In this document: positions 36,122 to 45,385 of the stretch, piece after piece
Position numbering within the stretch: position 1 is the first letter of the stretch
How the letters are laid out: each line of letters begins with the position of its first letter
Assembly: GCF_900177645.1 (NCBI RefSeq)
Contig: NZ_FXAO01000005.1
Location: forward strand, 437,889 to 501,888
From: Arenibacter troitsensis
GTDB taxonomy: Bacteria > Bacteroidota > Bacteroidia > Flavobacteriales > Flavobacteriaceae
Direction: 5' to 3'
Length of the DNA: 64,000 bases
Program-made: the position numbers and the translations under genes
Notes under the pieces: model-generated
What the model saw: the letters and a program-made list of their open reading frames with translations, nothing else
The model's database searches: none
Told to the model about the DNA's origin: nothing

Positions 36122-39100
36122 ATGAAGCTGAGAAAACAAGGATTGTACCTACCGGAATTTGAACATGATAACTGTGGCGCAGGATTTATTTGTAGTCTAA
36201 AAGGAAAAAAGTCGAATGATATTATTCATAAGGCTTTGGAAATATTGGAGAGGCTGGAGCACAGGGGAGCTGTAAGTTCGGATGGAAAAACTGGAGATGG
36301 CGCAGGAATCCTAATAGATATTCCACATGATTTTTTTCAGGACGTCTGCAGCTTTGAGCTTCCTGAGCCAGGTAGTTATGCTGTGGGCAATGTCTTTTTA
36401 CCCCAAAAAGAAAACCAACGCGACTACTGTATCAAGGTTTTTGAGAACAACATCAAAAAACAAGGATTAAAATTATTGGGATGGAGAGAAGTTCCTGTAA
36501 ACAAATCCATACCAGGAAGAATCGCTGCAGAAACGGAGCCTTTCGTAAAGCAAGTATTTGTTGCCCGAGAGAATGATGAACAAGATTTCTTCCATTTTAA
36601 CTTAAAGTTATTTATAGCCAGAAAGGTTACCGAACATACCGTCAACGCTTCCAAATTGTCTGAAAGCAAGTTTTTCTATGTACCAAGTCTTTCTACCAAA
36701 ATTATCATCTTCAAAGGGCTTTTGATGCCAGAAGATATTAGCTTATATTATAAGGACCTTATGGACCCAAGAGTGGTTACCCGATTGGCCCTTGTTCATC
36801 AACGTTTTTCCACCAACACCTTCCCAACTTGGGATTTGGCCCAGCCTTTCCGCTATATGTGTCATAATGGGGAAATAAACACCCTTCGAGGCAATGTTAC
36901 TAGAATGCGCTCCAGGGAAGAATTAATGAAAAGTGATTGGTTCGGGGACGAAATAAAAAACATCATCCCTATAATACTCCCAGGAAAGTCGGACTCCGCC
37001 ACCATGGACATGGTTGTTGAACTATTGTTAATGACAGGAAGATCGCTCCCTGAAGTTATGATGATCTTGGTACCTGAAGCCTGGGAAAAGAACAATGAAA
37101 TGTCCGAAGCAAAAAAGGCATTTTATGAGTACCATTCCTGTTTAATGGAACCTTGGGACGGACCTGCATCCATTCCTTTTACAGACGGAAACTATATTGG
37201 GGCCGTATTGGACAGAAATGGATTGCGTCCATCGCGATATTCAGTGACCAAGGATGGCTATGTTATTATGTCGTCTGAGGTTGGTGTCGTAGAAATTGAG
37301 CCCGAAAACATTGAACTGCACGGAAGACTGGAGCCAGGTAAAATGTTCTTGGTAAACATGGAAGAAGGGCGCATTGTCAATGACGAAGAAATTAAGGAAG
37401 AAATTGCATTAAGGTATCCTTACAAGGAATGGCTGAACAAGAATTTAGTTCACCTTAAAGATATTCCGTACAACGACTGTCCACTTTTCCTAAACGAGGC
37501 ATCCGTGCAAAAGAGAAAAGCGGTATTTGGATATACCTTGGAAGATATAAATACCATTATACTTCCCATGGGAAAAACGGCCAAAGAGCCTTTGGGATCC
37601 ATGGGGTCGGACACCCCAATCGCTATTTTATCCGATCGTCCACAATTAATTTACAATTACTTTAAGCAATTGTTCGCCCAGGTTACCAACCCACCCTTGG
37701 ACGGTATTCGCGAGGAACTAATTACAGATATTAGTCTAACCCTGGGAAGTGATCATAATATTTTTGAATTTTCGGAGCTTCATTGCCGAAAATTAAAAAT
37801 TAAAAATCCGGTCATTTCCAAGGAAGATCTGGATAAAATTAAGAATTATGACGCAAGTCCGGATTACAAGGTGGTTTCCATTGCGATGCTTTATGATATT
37901 GAAAAGGGGCACAATGGACTTGAAGATGCTTTGGAGTCGCTTTTATTTCAGGCAGAACAGGCTATTGATGAAGGTGCCAATATCATTATTTTATCGGACA
38001 GAAACGTTAGTAAGGAAAAAGCTCCCATTCCGGCCCTGTTGGCATGTTCATATGTAAACAGCGGACTTCAAAGATTGGGAAAACGTTCCAAATTAAGTGT
38101 AATTATCGAATCTGCCGAACCTAGGGAAGTACATCATTTTGCCTTATTATTTGGATTTGGGGCAAGTGCCATCAACCCTTATCTGGTAAACGAAATTATT
38201 GCGGAACAAATTGAAGAGCACGATATCACGGAATATACTTTTGAAGAAGCCATTAACAACTACAACAAAGCTGTTGGCAAGGGTATTCTTAAGGTGATGA
38301 ACAAAATTGGAATCTCCACTCTAAATTCATATCGTGGGTCCCAATTGTTCGAATGTATTGGAATAAACACCTCCACCGTAGATAAATACTTCCCTAATAC
38401 CCCAACTAGAATACAGGGTATTGGACTATATGAGATAGAGAAGGAAATTGCCAAGCGTCATCACAGAGCTTACCTTGATAAGGAAATAGCAGCAAATTTA
38501 GACTTGGAAATCGGCGGACAATATCGCTGGAGAAGGGATGGTGAAAAACACCTTTTCAATCCTTTAAGTATTGCCATGCTACAAAAATCGGTTAGAAATA
38601 ACGAACCGGAATCCTATAAGGAATTTGCCCAAATGGTGAACGAGCAATCCAAAGACTTGATGACCATACGGGGTCTTTTTGAATTCTCCAATTACGACCC
38701 TATTCCTTTGGATGAAGTGGAACCATGGACAGAAATAGTAAAACGCTTTAAAACAGGCGCCATGTCTTATGGATCCATCAGCAAGGAAGCCCATGAAAAT
38801 TTGGCTATCGCCATGAACAGGATCGGTGGAAAGAGTAATTCTGGAGAAGGCGGGGAAGATGCAGAGCGTTTTTACAAGAACCAAACTGGGGATTGGAAAA
38901 ACAGTGCCATCAAACAAGTTGCTTCCGGTAGATTTGGGGTTACCTCCAATTATTTGACCAACGCTCAAGAAATACAGATTAAAATGGCTCAAGGGGCCAA
39001 ACCAGGTGAAGGTGGACAATTGCCGGGACCAAAAGTAAATCCGTCCATTGCCAAAACCAGAAATTCCACCCCATATGTGGGATTGATTTCTCCACCCCCA

Positions 39101-40630
39101 CATCATGATATATATTCAATAGAGGATTTATCCCAATTGATTTTCGATTTAAAGTCCGCAAATCGCGAGGCAAGGATCAACGTTAAATTAGTTTCCGAAG
39201 TAGGAGTGGGTACAGTAGCAGCAGGTGTTTCCAAGGCAAAGGCTGACGTTGTCCTTATCTCTGGCCATGATGGTGGTACCGGGGCTTCCCCACTAACTTC
39301 CTTAAAACATGCGGGACTTCCATGGGAACTGGGAATTGCAGAGGCACAACAAACCTTGGTACTTAACGACCTAAGGAACAGGATAGTCCTGGAATGTGAC
39401 GGCCAGTTAAAAACAGGAAGGGATGTAGCAATAGCGTGTTTGTTGGGAGCAGAGGAGTTTGGATTTGCCACAGCACCATTGGTAGCCTCAGGCTGTATCA
39501 TGATGCGGGTATGTCATTTAAACACTTGCCCAGTAGGTATTGCGACACAAAATCCTGAACTGCGCAAGAAATTTGAAGGCAAGCCGGAGCACGTTGTAAA
39601 CTATATGTACTTTGTAGCCCAAGAACTTAGAGAAATAATGGCCCAATTAGGGTTTAGGACCATTAATGAAATGGTTGGACAAGTACAAAAACTGGATCGT
39701 AAAAAAGCTTTGGAACATTACAAGGCGGCAGGTATAGATCTTACGCCAATCTTATATCAGGTTGATGTGCCAAAGGGAACCAAATTCTATAATACCCAAA
39801 AGCAGCAACACGATATTGACAAGTCTATTGAGTTTGAAATTTTGGAAAAAGCGCATCCTGCATTGTTCAGAAAAGAAAAAATCTCTTTGGATTTCCCTAT
39901 CCACAATACCGATAGGGCCGTTGGAGCGATTACCAGTAATGAAATTTCAAAGATCTATGGTGTAGATGGTTTACCGGAAAATACCTTGAAACTTAATTTT
40001 ACCGGTTCGGCAGGACAAAGTTTTGGTGCATTTGCAACCAAAGGCCTCACCATGATCGTTAATGGAAACACCAACGATTATTTAGGAAAAGGGCTTTCTG
40101 GAGCCAAGTTAATCATAAAAGTACCTTATAAGTCCACTTTAAAACCAGAGGAAAACGTAATTACCGGAAACGTTACACTTTATGGTGCAACCTCGGGTGA
40201 AGCCTATATAAACGGTAAAGCGGGCGAACGATTCTGCGTTAGAAATTCGGGAGCACAGGCTGTAGTAGAAGGTATTGGAGACCACGGTTGTGAGTATATG
40301 ACCGGTGGCACGGCGGTTATCCTTGGCGAGGTAGGAAGAAATTTTGGTGCTGGAATGAGTGGAGGTATTGCCTACATCTTTGATGAGAAAAATACCTTTA
40401 GAAAAAATTGCAATACCGAGTCTTTAAACCTTTTAAAAGTAGAGGACGATAATGATATTGCTGAATTGAAAGGTCTTATAGAAAATCACTATAATGCTAC
40501 ACTTAGCCCAATAGCCCAAAGAATCCTGGAAAATTGGGAAGAATGCCTTCCAAAATTTGTTAGGGTTTTCCCCGAAGAATACAAACAGGCATTGATACGA
40601 TTAGAAAAAGAAAAATTAGAAACGATATAA
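36122..40630 (+). CDS. gltB: Glutamate synthase, large (alpha) subunit
   Basis: Makes two glutamates from glutamine and 2-oxoglutarate, 1502 residues. The N-terminal glutamine amidotransferase domain starts after a short propeptide. The nucleophile is Cys18 in HDNCGAGF, exposed by processing. A central domain follows, then the FMN barrel (ASGRFGVTSNYL, KPGEGGQLPGPKV) with 3Fe-4S cysteines in MMRVCHLNTCPVG, and a C-terminal GXGXG beta-helix (GLSGAKLI, GNVTLYGATSG). The start at ATG 36122 gives the usual short propeptide, while a TTG 10 codons upstream adds non-homologous residues. gltD follows after seven bases. Confidence 0.96.
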   Translation: MKLRKQGLYLPEFEHDNCGAGFICSLKGKKSNDIIHKALEILERLEHRGAVSSDGKTGDGAGILIDIPHDFFQDVCSFELPEPGSYAVGNVFLPQKENQRDYCIKVFENNIKKQGLKLLGWREVPVNKSIPGRIAAETEPFVKQVFVARENDEQDFFHFNLKLFIARKVTEHTVNASKLSESKFFYVPSLSTKIIIFKGLLMPEDISLYYKDLMDPRVVTRLALVHQRFSTNTFPTWDLAQPFRYMCHNGEINTLRGNVTRMRSREELMKSDWFGDEIKNIIPIILPGKSDSATMDMVVELLLMTGRSLPEVMMILVPEAWEKNNEMSEAKKAFYEYHSCLMEPWDGPASIPFTDGNYIGAVLDRNGLRPSRYSVTKDGYVIMSSEVGVVEIEPENIELHGRLEPGKMFLVNMEEGRIVNDEEIKEEIALRYPYKEWLNKNLVHLKDIPYNDCPLFLNEASVQKRKAVFGYTLEDINTIILPMGKTAKEPLGSMGSDTPIAILSDRPQLIYNYFKQLFAQVTNPPLDGIREELITDISLTLGSDHNIFEFSELHCRKLKIKNPVISKEDLDKIKNYDASPDYKVVSIAMLYDIEKGHNGLEDALESLLFQAEQAIDEGANIIILSDRNVSKEKAPIPALLACSYVNSGLQRLGKRSKLSVIIESAEPREVHHFALLFGFGASAINPYLVNEIIAEQIEEHDITEYTFEEAINNYNKAVGKGILKVMNKIGISTLNSYRGSQLFECIGINTSTVDKYFPNTPTRIQGIGLYEIEKEIAKRHHRAYLDKEIAANLDLEIGGQYRWRRDGEKHLFNPLSIAMLQKSVRNNEPESYKEFAQMVNEQSKDLMTIRGLFEFSNYDPIPLDEVEPWTEIVKRFKTGAMSYGSISKEAHENLAIAMNRIGGKSNSGEGGEDAERFYKNQTGDWKNSAIKQVASGRFGVTSNYLTNAQEIQIKMAQGAKPGEGGQLPGPKVNPSIAKTRNSTPYVGLISPPPHHDIYSIEDLSQLIFDLKSANREARINVKLVSEVGVGTVAAGVSKAKADVVLISGHDGGTGASPLTSLKHAGLPWELGIAEAQQTLVLNDLRNRIVLECDGQLKTGRDVAIACLLGAEEFGFATAPLVASGCIMMRVCHLNTCPVGIATQNPELRKKFEGKPEHVVNYMYFVAQELREIMAQLGFRTINEMVGQVQKLDRKKALEHYKAAGIDLTPILYQVDVPKGTKFYNTQKQQHDIDKSIEFEILEKAHPALFRKEKISLDFPIHNTDRAVGAITSNEISKIYGVDGLPENTLKLNFTGSAGQSFGAFATKGLTMIVNGNTNDYLGKGLSGAKLIIKVPYKSTLKPEENVITGNVTLYGATSGEAYINGKAGERFCVRNSGAQAVVEGIGDHGCEYMTGGTAVILGEVGRNFGAGMSGGIAYIFDEKNTFRKNCNTESLNLLKVEDDNDIAELKGLIENHYNATLSPIAQRILENWEECLPKFVRVFPEEYKQALIRLEKEKLETI

Positions 40631-40637
40631 TCGAAAT

Positions 40638-42104
40638 ATGGGAAAGATAACAGGATTTTTGGAATTCGATAGGAAAGTAGAAGAATACGCTCCGGTAGAG
40701 GATAGGGTAAAAAACTATAAGGAGTTTACGCTCCCTATGAAAGAAAAGGAGCTAAAGGATCAAGGTGCCAGATGTATGGACTGCGGTATACCATTTTGTC
40801 ATAGTGGTTGCCCTTTAGGGAATTTAATACCCGATTTCAACGACGCAGTTTACCTTGGAAAATGGGAAAAGGCAGCAGAAATATTGCATTCCACCAACAA
40901 TTTCCCTGAATTTACCGGAAGGCTTTGTCCCGCTCCTTGCGAGGAAGCCTGTGTACTAGGAATAAATGAAGATCCGGTAACTATAGAGAACATTGAGAAA
41001 AACATTGTTGAAACAGCGTTCAAAAAAGGTTGGGTAGTAGCTGAACCACCTGCAAAGAGAACCGGAAAAACAGTTGCCGTTATTGGATCGGGGCCTGCCG
41101 GACTTGCAGCGGCCCAACAGTTGAACAGAGCTGGACATCTGGTAACTCTTTTTGAAAGGGATGAAAAAGTTGGGGGTCTTTTACGATATGGCATTCCTGA
41201 CTTCAAGATGGAAAAAAATATCATTGATAGAAGGGTTAAAATTCTAGAGGAAGAAGGTATCATATTTAAGACCGGGGTTCATGTGGGGGTTGATATTTTG
41301 GCCACTGAAATCAAAAACCAATTCGATGCCGTATTACTTTCCGGTGGTGCTACCGTTAGAAGGGGATTGCCAATTGAAGGTGCCGACCTTAAAGGAGTTG
41401 TTCAGGCCATGGACTTCCTAAAACAGAACAATAAACGAGTAGACGGTATTACAGACCTCGGCGAGGAAATAAAAGCTACAGGTAAGAATGTTGTGGTAAT
41501 AGGCGGGGGAGATACGGGATCTGACTGTATAGGAACCTCCATTAGACATGGAGCTACTTCTGTATCCAACTTTGAAATATTGGGAAAACCCCCCGTAGGA
41601 CGTCCAGAGGATCAACCATGGCCATTTTGGCCCATGCGTTTAAGAACGAGTTCATCCCATAAGGAAGGAGTTGAGCGGTTTTTTAGTATTTCCACTAAAA
41701 AATTCATTGGAGATAAAGATGGTAATTTAAAAGGACTTATTACTTCTGAAGTAGAGTGGATTACACAACCAGGCCAACGACCAATACTTAAGGAGGTTCC
41801 GGGTACCGAAAAAGAATGGAAGTGCGAATTGGCTCTATTGGCCATGGGTTTTACAGGTTCCGAAATGACTATTGCCGAACAGTTGGGCCTCAAGGCCGAT
41901 GCCCGTACAAACATTAAAGCCAGTGAGGCGGATTATAAGACCAACGTTCCTGGGGTATTTGTAGCCGGTGATCAAAGAAGAGGACAATCCTTAATAGTTT
42001 GGGCCATTTCTGAAGGTAGACAAGCAGCACACCATATAGACACCTATCTTATGGGAACTTCATACCTACCATTAAAAGGAGAGGGAGACCTGCCAAGGGT
42101 TTAA
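40638..42104 (+). CDS. gltD: Glutamate synthase, small (beta) subunit
   Basis: Flavoprotein of 488 residues that feeds NADPH electrons to GltB. The N-terminal 4Fe-4S region has CMDCGIPFCHSGCPLGN and CPAPCEEACVLG. The FAD motif GSGPAGLAAAQQL starts near residue 150, and the NADPH motif GGGDTGSDC near 288. The C-terminal FAD contact is GVFVAGDQRRGQSLIVWAI. Length is normal. It is co-transcribed with gltB (7-base gap) and closed by a strong terminator. Confidence 0.96.
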   Translation: MGKITGFLEFDRKVEEYAPVEDRVKNYKEFTLPMKEKELKDQGARCMDCGIPFCHSGCPLGNLIPDFNDAVYLGKWEKAAEILHSTNNFPEFTGRLCPAPCEEACVLGINEDPVTIENIEKNIVETAFKKGWVVAEPPAKRTGKTVAVIGSGPAGLAAAQQLNRAGHLVTLFERDEKVGGLLRYGIPDFKMEKNIIDRRVKILEEEGIIFKTGVHVGVDILATEIKNQFDAVLLSGGATVRRGLPIEGADLKGVVQAMDFLKQNNKRVDGITDLGEEIKATGKNVVVIGGGDTGSDCIGTSIRHGATSVSNFEILGKPPVGRPEDQPWPFWPMRLRTSSSHKEGVERFFSISTKKFIGDKDGNLKGLITSEVEWITQPGQRPILKEVPGTEKEWKCELALLAMGFTGSEMTIAEQLGLKADARTNIKASEADYKTNVPGVFVAGDQRRGQSLIVWAISEGRQAAHHIDTYLMGTSYLPLKGEGDLPRV

Positions 42105-42130
42105 CATATTTTCTGTAGACCAGCATAGAT

Positions 42131-42168
42131 AAAAAAATCCAACCCGTTAAATGGGTTGGATTTTTTTT
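42131..42168 (+). terminator. Intrinsic terminator after gltD
   Basis: A 15-bp stem (42131-42145 with 42153-42167), 7-nt loop, flanked by A and T runs so that it can work on both strands. It closes gltBD and also lies 130 bases beyond the stop of the convergent sulfatase gene. Confidence 0.9.
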
Positions 42169-42300
42169 ATTTTACCATCGGATAGCACAACCTCAATTAC
42201 ATACACTTATATGAACAAGGTCCTAACTAGGTTTAATTGCCCTTTTTTATTGAGGTCATCAAGATTACAGCAACTTCAATATTACTCAATAGGCATTAAA

Positions 42301-43767
42301 TTACTTTTTCCAAATACCACTCTCTGCAGTAACCTTTACATCCCAATCCTGCGGTGGGTTGTTCTTGTATTTTGGATCACTATCCTCCTTTGGAAAAGAA
42401 TGGACCACTTCCAAAAGATTGTTAAAACCATTTTTCCTTTCGGGAGTATTAAGACTGTCCTTTAGGTCATGACGCTCAAAGGGATCGTTGACCACATCAA
42501 AGAACTTTTCCGGCTCACCCTTGGAATCAATATATAATTTAAATTTTTGATCGCGAAGAACCCGATCCCTAAATTTATATTGATTTTCCACACCACCTTC
42601 CGTGAGACGTGCGAAGTTTCCACCACCCATGCCTAAAATCCAATTGCGCTGGGAGGCCTTGTCACCCTCCAACAAAACCTTCGCAAAAGACTTGCCATCT
42701 ATTATATGCGAGGCATTGACATCTTTCCATTTATCCTTTGAGCCAACCCCTGCCAAGTCCAAAAAGGTTGGAAGGACATCCGTAAAATCGATAAGCGCAT
42801 TCGATTCCTGATCCGGCTTTATTTGTCCTGGCCAACTGACCAAAAATGGTTCACAGATACCCGCTTCCAAAGTAGTGGATTTACCCCCCTTTACTTGTTC
42901 ACCTTTATAAGTGCCGGTAATGGACTGAGTGGTGCCATTGTCCGTTGTAAAGACGATCAACGTATTTTCCAACAGGCCATTTTGTTTTAAAGCAGCTACC
43001 AATTGCCCAACAATCTTATCGGTGTAACGAACCATGGCCTTGTGTTTGCCCAAATTATCGTTTGCAGATTCGTCCGGGGTATTCACCAAGGGGGTATGGG
43101 TCAATACCATAGGGTAATAGACAAACATGGGATCTTCCTTATTTTCTTTCAAAAAGTCTATGATAAAATCACGGAAAATATCAGGACCAAACGCCCCAGG
43201 ATAAGTCTTACAGCCTTCTTTGGTATAAACATAAGGGTCCCAATATCTTTCAGCGCTGGCTTCGATACCTGCCTCGTAACCCGTCCACATACAATATTCA
43301 TCAAATCCAACTTTCTCCAACGCATCCGGTTCTACCCGAAAATCGTCGATCTGCCATTTACCGGCTATACACGTTTTGTAACCTGCCCTTCTCAATTCAT
43401 TGACCAAAGCAGGGTTCTCTATCTCGTCAAAATGGGCTCCCCCGCCCCAACGTGGAACGTCCCAATGGTTTACCCATCCATGTCTAAACGGATATTGACC
43501 AGTAAGCAAAGTGACCCTTGAAGGAGTACATTGGGGCATGGAATATACATTGTTGAATTTAATGCCAGACTTGGCCAATGCATCTATATTTGGGGTCTCT
43601 ATATCCTCCGCACCATAACTGCTGATCCATTCCTTTCCAAGATCATCGACCAAAATAAATAATATATTAGGTGGCTGCTGGTCCGCGGATGGCTTAGTTT
43701 TAGCTGCATCGCCGCAACCAAATAAAAACACAAGTATACTGGCACAAAATATTCTTCGTATCAACAT
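42301..43767 (-). CDS. S1-family sulfatase, lipoprotein
   Basis: Predicted glycan sulfatase of 488 residues, exported as a lipoprotein (Cys18 in LFGCG). Metal ligands Asp41/Asp42 are in ILVDDLGKEW. The maturation motif C-T-P-S-R is at 80-84 with formylglycine at Cys80, then TGQYPFRHGW, AGKWQIDDF in place of the usual GKWHLG, and TDNGTTQ. The replacement of the canonical HLG after GKW separates it from the other sulfatases here and suggests another subfamily and sulfate position. It is the last of three leftward sulfatases, with a 15-base gap from the one before, downstream of the first susC-susD pair. Confidence 0.94.
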   Translation of the reverse strand: MLIRRIFCASILVFLFGCGDAAKTKPSADQQPPNILFILVDDLGKEWISSYGAEDIETPNIDALAKSGIKFNNVYSMPQCTPSRVTLLTGQYPFRHGWVNHWDVPRWGGGAHFDEIENPALVNELRRAGYKTCIAGKWQIDDFRVEPDALEKVGFDEYCMWTGYEAGIEASAERYWDPYVYTKEGCKTYPGAFGPDIFRDFIIDFLKENKEDPMFVYYPMVLTHTPLVNTPDESANDNLGKHKAMVRYTDKIVGQLVAALKQNGLLENTLIVFTTDNGTTQSITGTYKGEQVKGGKSTTLEAGICEPFLVSWPGQIKPDQESNALIDFTDVLPTFLDLAGVGSKDKWKDVNASHIIDGKSFAKVLLEGDKASQRNWILGMGGGNFARLTEGGVENQYKFRDRVLRDQKFKLYIDSKGEPEKFFDVVNDPFERHDLKDSLNTPERKNGFNNLLEVVHSFPKEDSDPKYKNNPPQDWDVKVTAESGIWKK

Positions 43768-43782
43768 GAATATATATTTCCT

Positions 43783-45318
43783 TTAATTGTAAATTTTATT
43801 ATAAAGTTCACTAAGGTCCAATTTATCATCCATTGTTTTTTGAAGCTCCAACAGGTCTTTAAAAAGGGTTTTGACCTTCTCCTTGTACTCTGGACTTTCG
43901 GCCAAGTCGTTCATTTCGTTAGGATCATTTTTCAAGTCGAACAAAAGCACCTTGTCTATTTTTGGGTAGATCAAAAGTTTAAACCCATCCTTTCGTAACA
44001 TACGTTGTACATCTATATAGGCCCCGTAAATTCCATTGTAATGGCTTTCCTGTCTTTCCCCCTTAATAATATCCATGAAGCTGTTGAACTCTACATAGTC
44101 CGGTTTATCCACACCAGCCAATTCCAGGGAAGTTGCCATGATGTCCTGTAGATAAACATCCTGGTCCAAAGTTTTGCCCTTCGGAATGCCAGGACCGACT
44201 ACCATCATTGGAATACGCACACTATGGTCGAACATACTCTGCTTTCCGATCAGGCCATGATGTCCTACAGACAGACCATGGTCCGCACCGAAAAAGATAT
44301 AGGTATTATCCATTTTTCCAGAAGCCTCCAAGGAATCCAAAATAATCCCTATCTGCTCGTCCATATGGCTCAATAGCGCATAATATTCCTGCCTGTGTAC
44401 TTTCACCGCATATTCCGTTCTTGGAAATGGGGCCAAGGCTTCATCCCTTAAACCGGGTTGATTGCCCATATCATCCTTATATGGATATTCCGGTAAAAAG
44501 TTTTCAGGTACCTTAATATTTTCCAAGGGGTACATATCCAAAAAGCGTTGGGGTGCCTGTCTTGGATCATGGGTTGCGTTAAAAGCTAGGTACATAAAAA
44601 AGGGATCATCTTTCTTGGTGGCCAAATCTAAAAATGCAAGAGCATCATCACGGACCACTTCGCTCCAATGTTTACCACCTTCCCAAAAACCTCCCTGAAG
44701 GGTGTCTGTAGGTTGCCATTCCGTATCGTCCGGACCCGTTGGCCGTCCATAGCCCAGCGGCATATAGTCGTTCCAATCCTTCATGTCCCCGGACTCCTCT
44801 TTCCACTTTTTTATGGATGTGCCCAATTTATTGGCATGATCTTTCGGCATACCGGGACGTATATGTCTGGCATCGTTAAATATAGTACCTGCAGGTGCCT
44901 GTACATGCCATTTCCCTGTCATATAAGTATCATAACCTTGATTTTGCATCAAGCGGCTCCATGTCTGGTTCAGCGCCGTAGTGTCTCCCTTGGACCACAG
45001 TTCACTTTTTTCTTTGGCGTTCCAAATATAAGATCCGGAAATGATCATTGCCCGTGATGCCACACAAATGGCACCGTTCCAGCCCCCCATATTGTATGCA
45101 TGGGTAAAGGAAGTACCCCCATTTACCAAACGATCCAAATTTGGGGTATGTACCTCATCAAAACCCAGAGCCCTAATACTTTCAAAGGTCTGGTCATCGG
45201 CAAATAGAAAAACGATATTGGGCTTATCTCCAACCTTGGAGACCTTTTCAGATCCGGATGGTTTACAGGATCCAAGTAGTAAAATACTAAGAAGGGGCAG
45301 GCAAAAAAGTAATCTCAT
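43783..45318 (-). CDS. S1-family sulfatase with C-x-A-S-R motif, lipoprotein
   Basis: Predicted sulfatase of 511 residues with a lipoprotein signal (Cys18 in LLGSCK). Metal ligands Asp41/Asp42 are in FADDQTFESI. The maturation motif is C-V-A-S-R at 85-89, with alanine where the other five sulfatases here have proline. The consensus permits this (C/S-x-P/A-x-R), so Cys85 should still become formylglycine. TGKWHVQAPAG follows, then ADHGLSVGHHGLIGKQSMFDHSVR, which resembles choline-sulfatase/iduronate-sulfatase-like branches rather than the DLYEGG type. Middle gene of the three-sulfatase run, 67 bases after the one before it. Confidence 0.92.
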   Translation of the reverse strand: MRLLFCLPLLSILLLGSCKPSGSEKVSKVGDKPNIVFLFADDQTFESIRALGFDEVHTPNLDRLVNGGTSFTHAYNMGGWNGAICVASRAMIISGSYIWNAKEKSELWSKGDTTALNQTWSRLMQNQGYDTYMTGKWHVQAPAGTIFNDARHIRPGMPKDHANKLGTSIKKWKEESGDMKDWNDYMPLGYGRPTGPDDTEWQPTDTLQGGFWEGGKHWSEVVRDDALAFLDLATKKDDPFFMYLAFNATHDPRQAPQRFLDMYPLENIKVPENFLPEYPYKDDMGNQPGLRDEALAPFPRTEYAVKVHRQEYYALLSHMDEQIGIILDSLEASGKMDNTYIFFGADHGLSVGHHGLIGKQSMFDHSVRIPMMVVGPGIPKGKTLDQDVYLQDIMATSLELAGVDKPDYVEFNSFMDIIKGERQESHYNGIYGAYIDVQRMLRKDGFKLLIYPKIDKVLLFDLKNDPNEMNDLAESPEYKEKVKTLFKDLLELQKTMDDKLDLSELYNKIYN

Positions 45319-45385
45319 ATTTGTTTATTTTTGGTATGAAAAATTAAATTTCAGTTTTTTTTTAATGGCGCAGTCGCTAAAATAA

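Noticed and set aside
38579..39106. 175-codon open frame on the minus strand inside gltB
   Set aside because: Fully within the FMN-domain coding region of gltB, Trp/Phe/His-rich and without recognisable domains; a shadow of codon bias.
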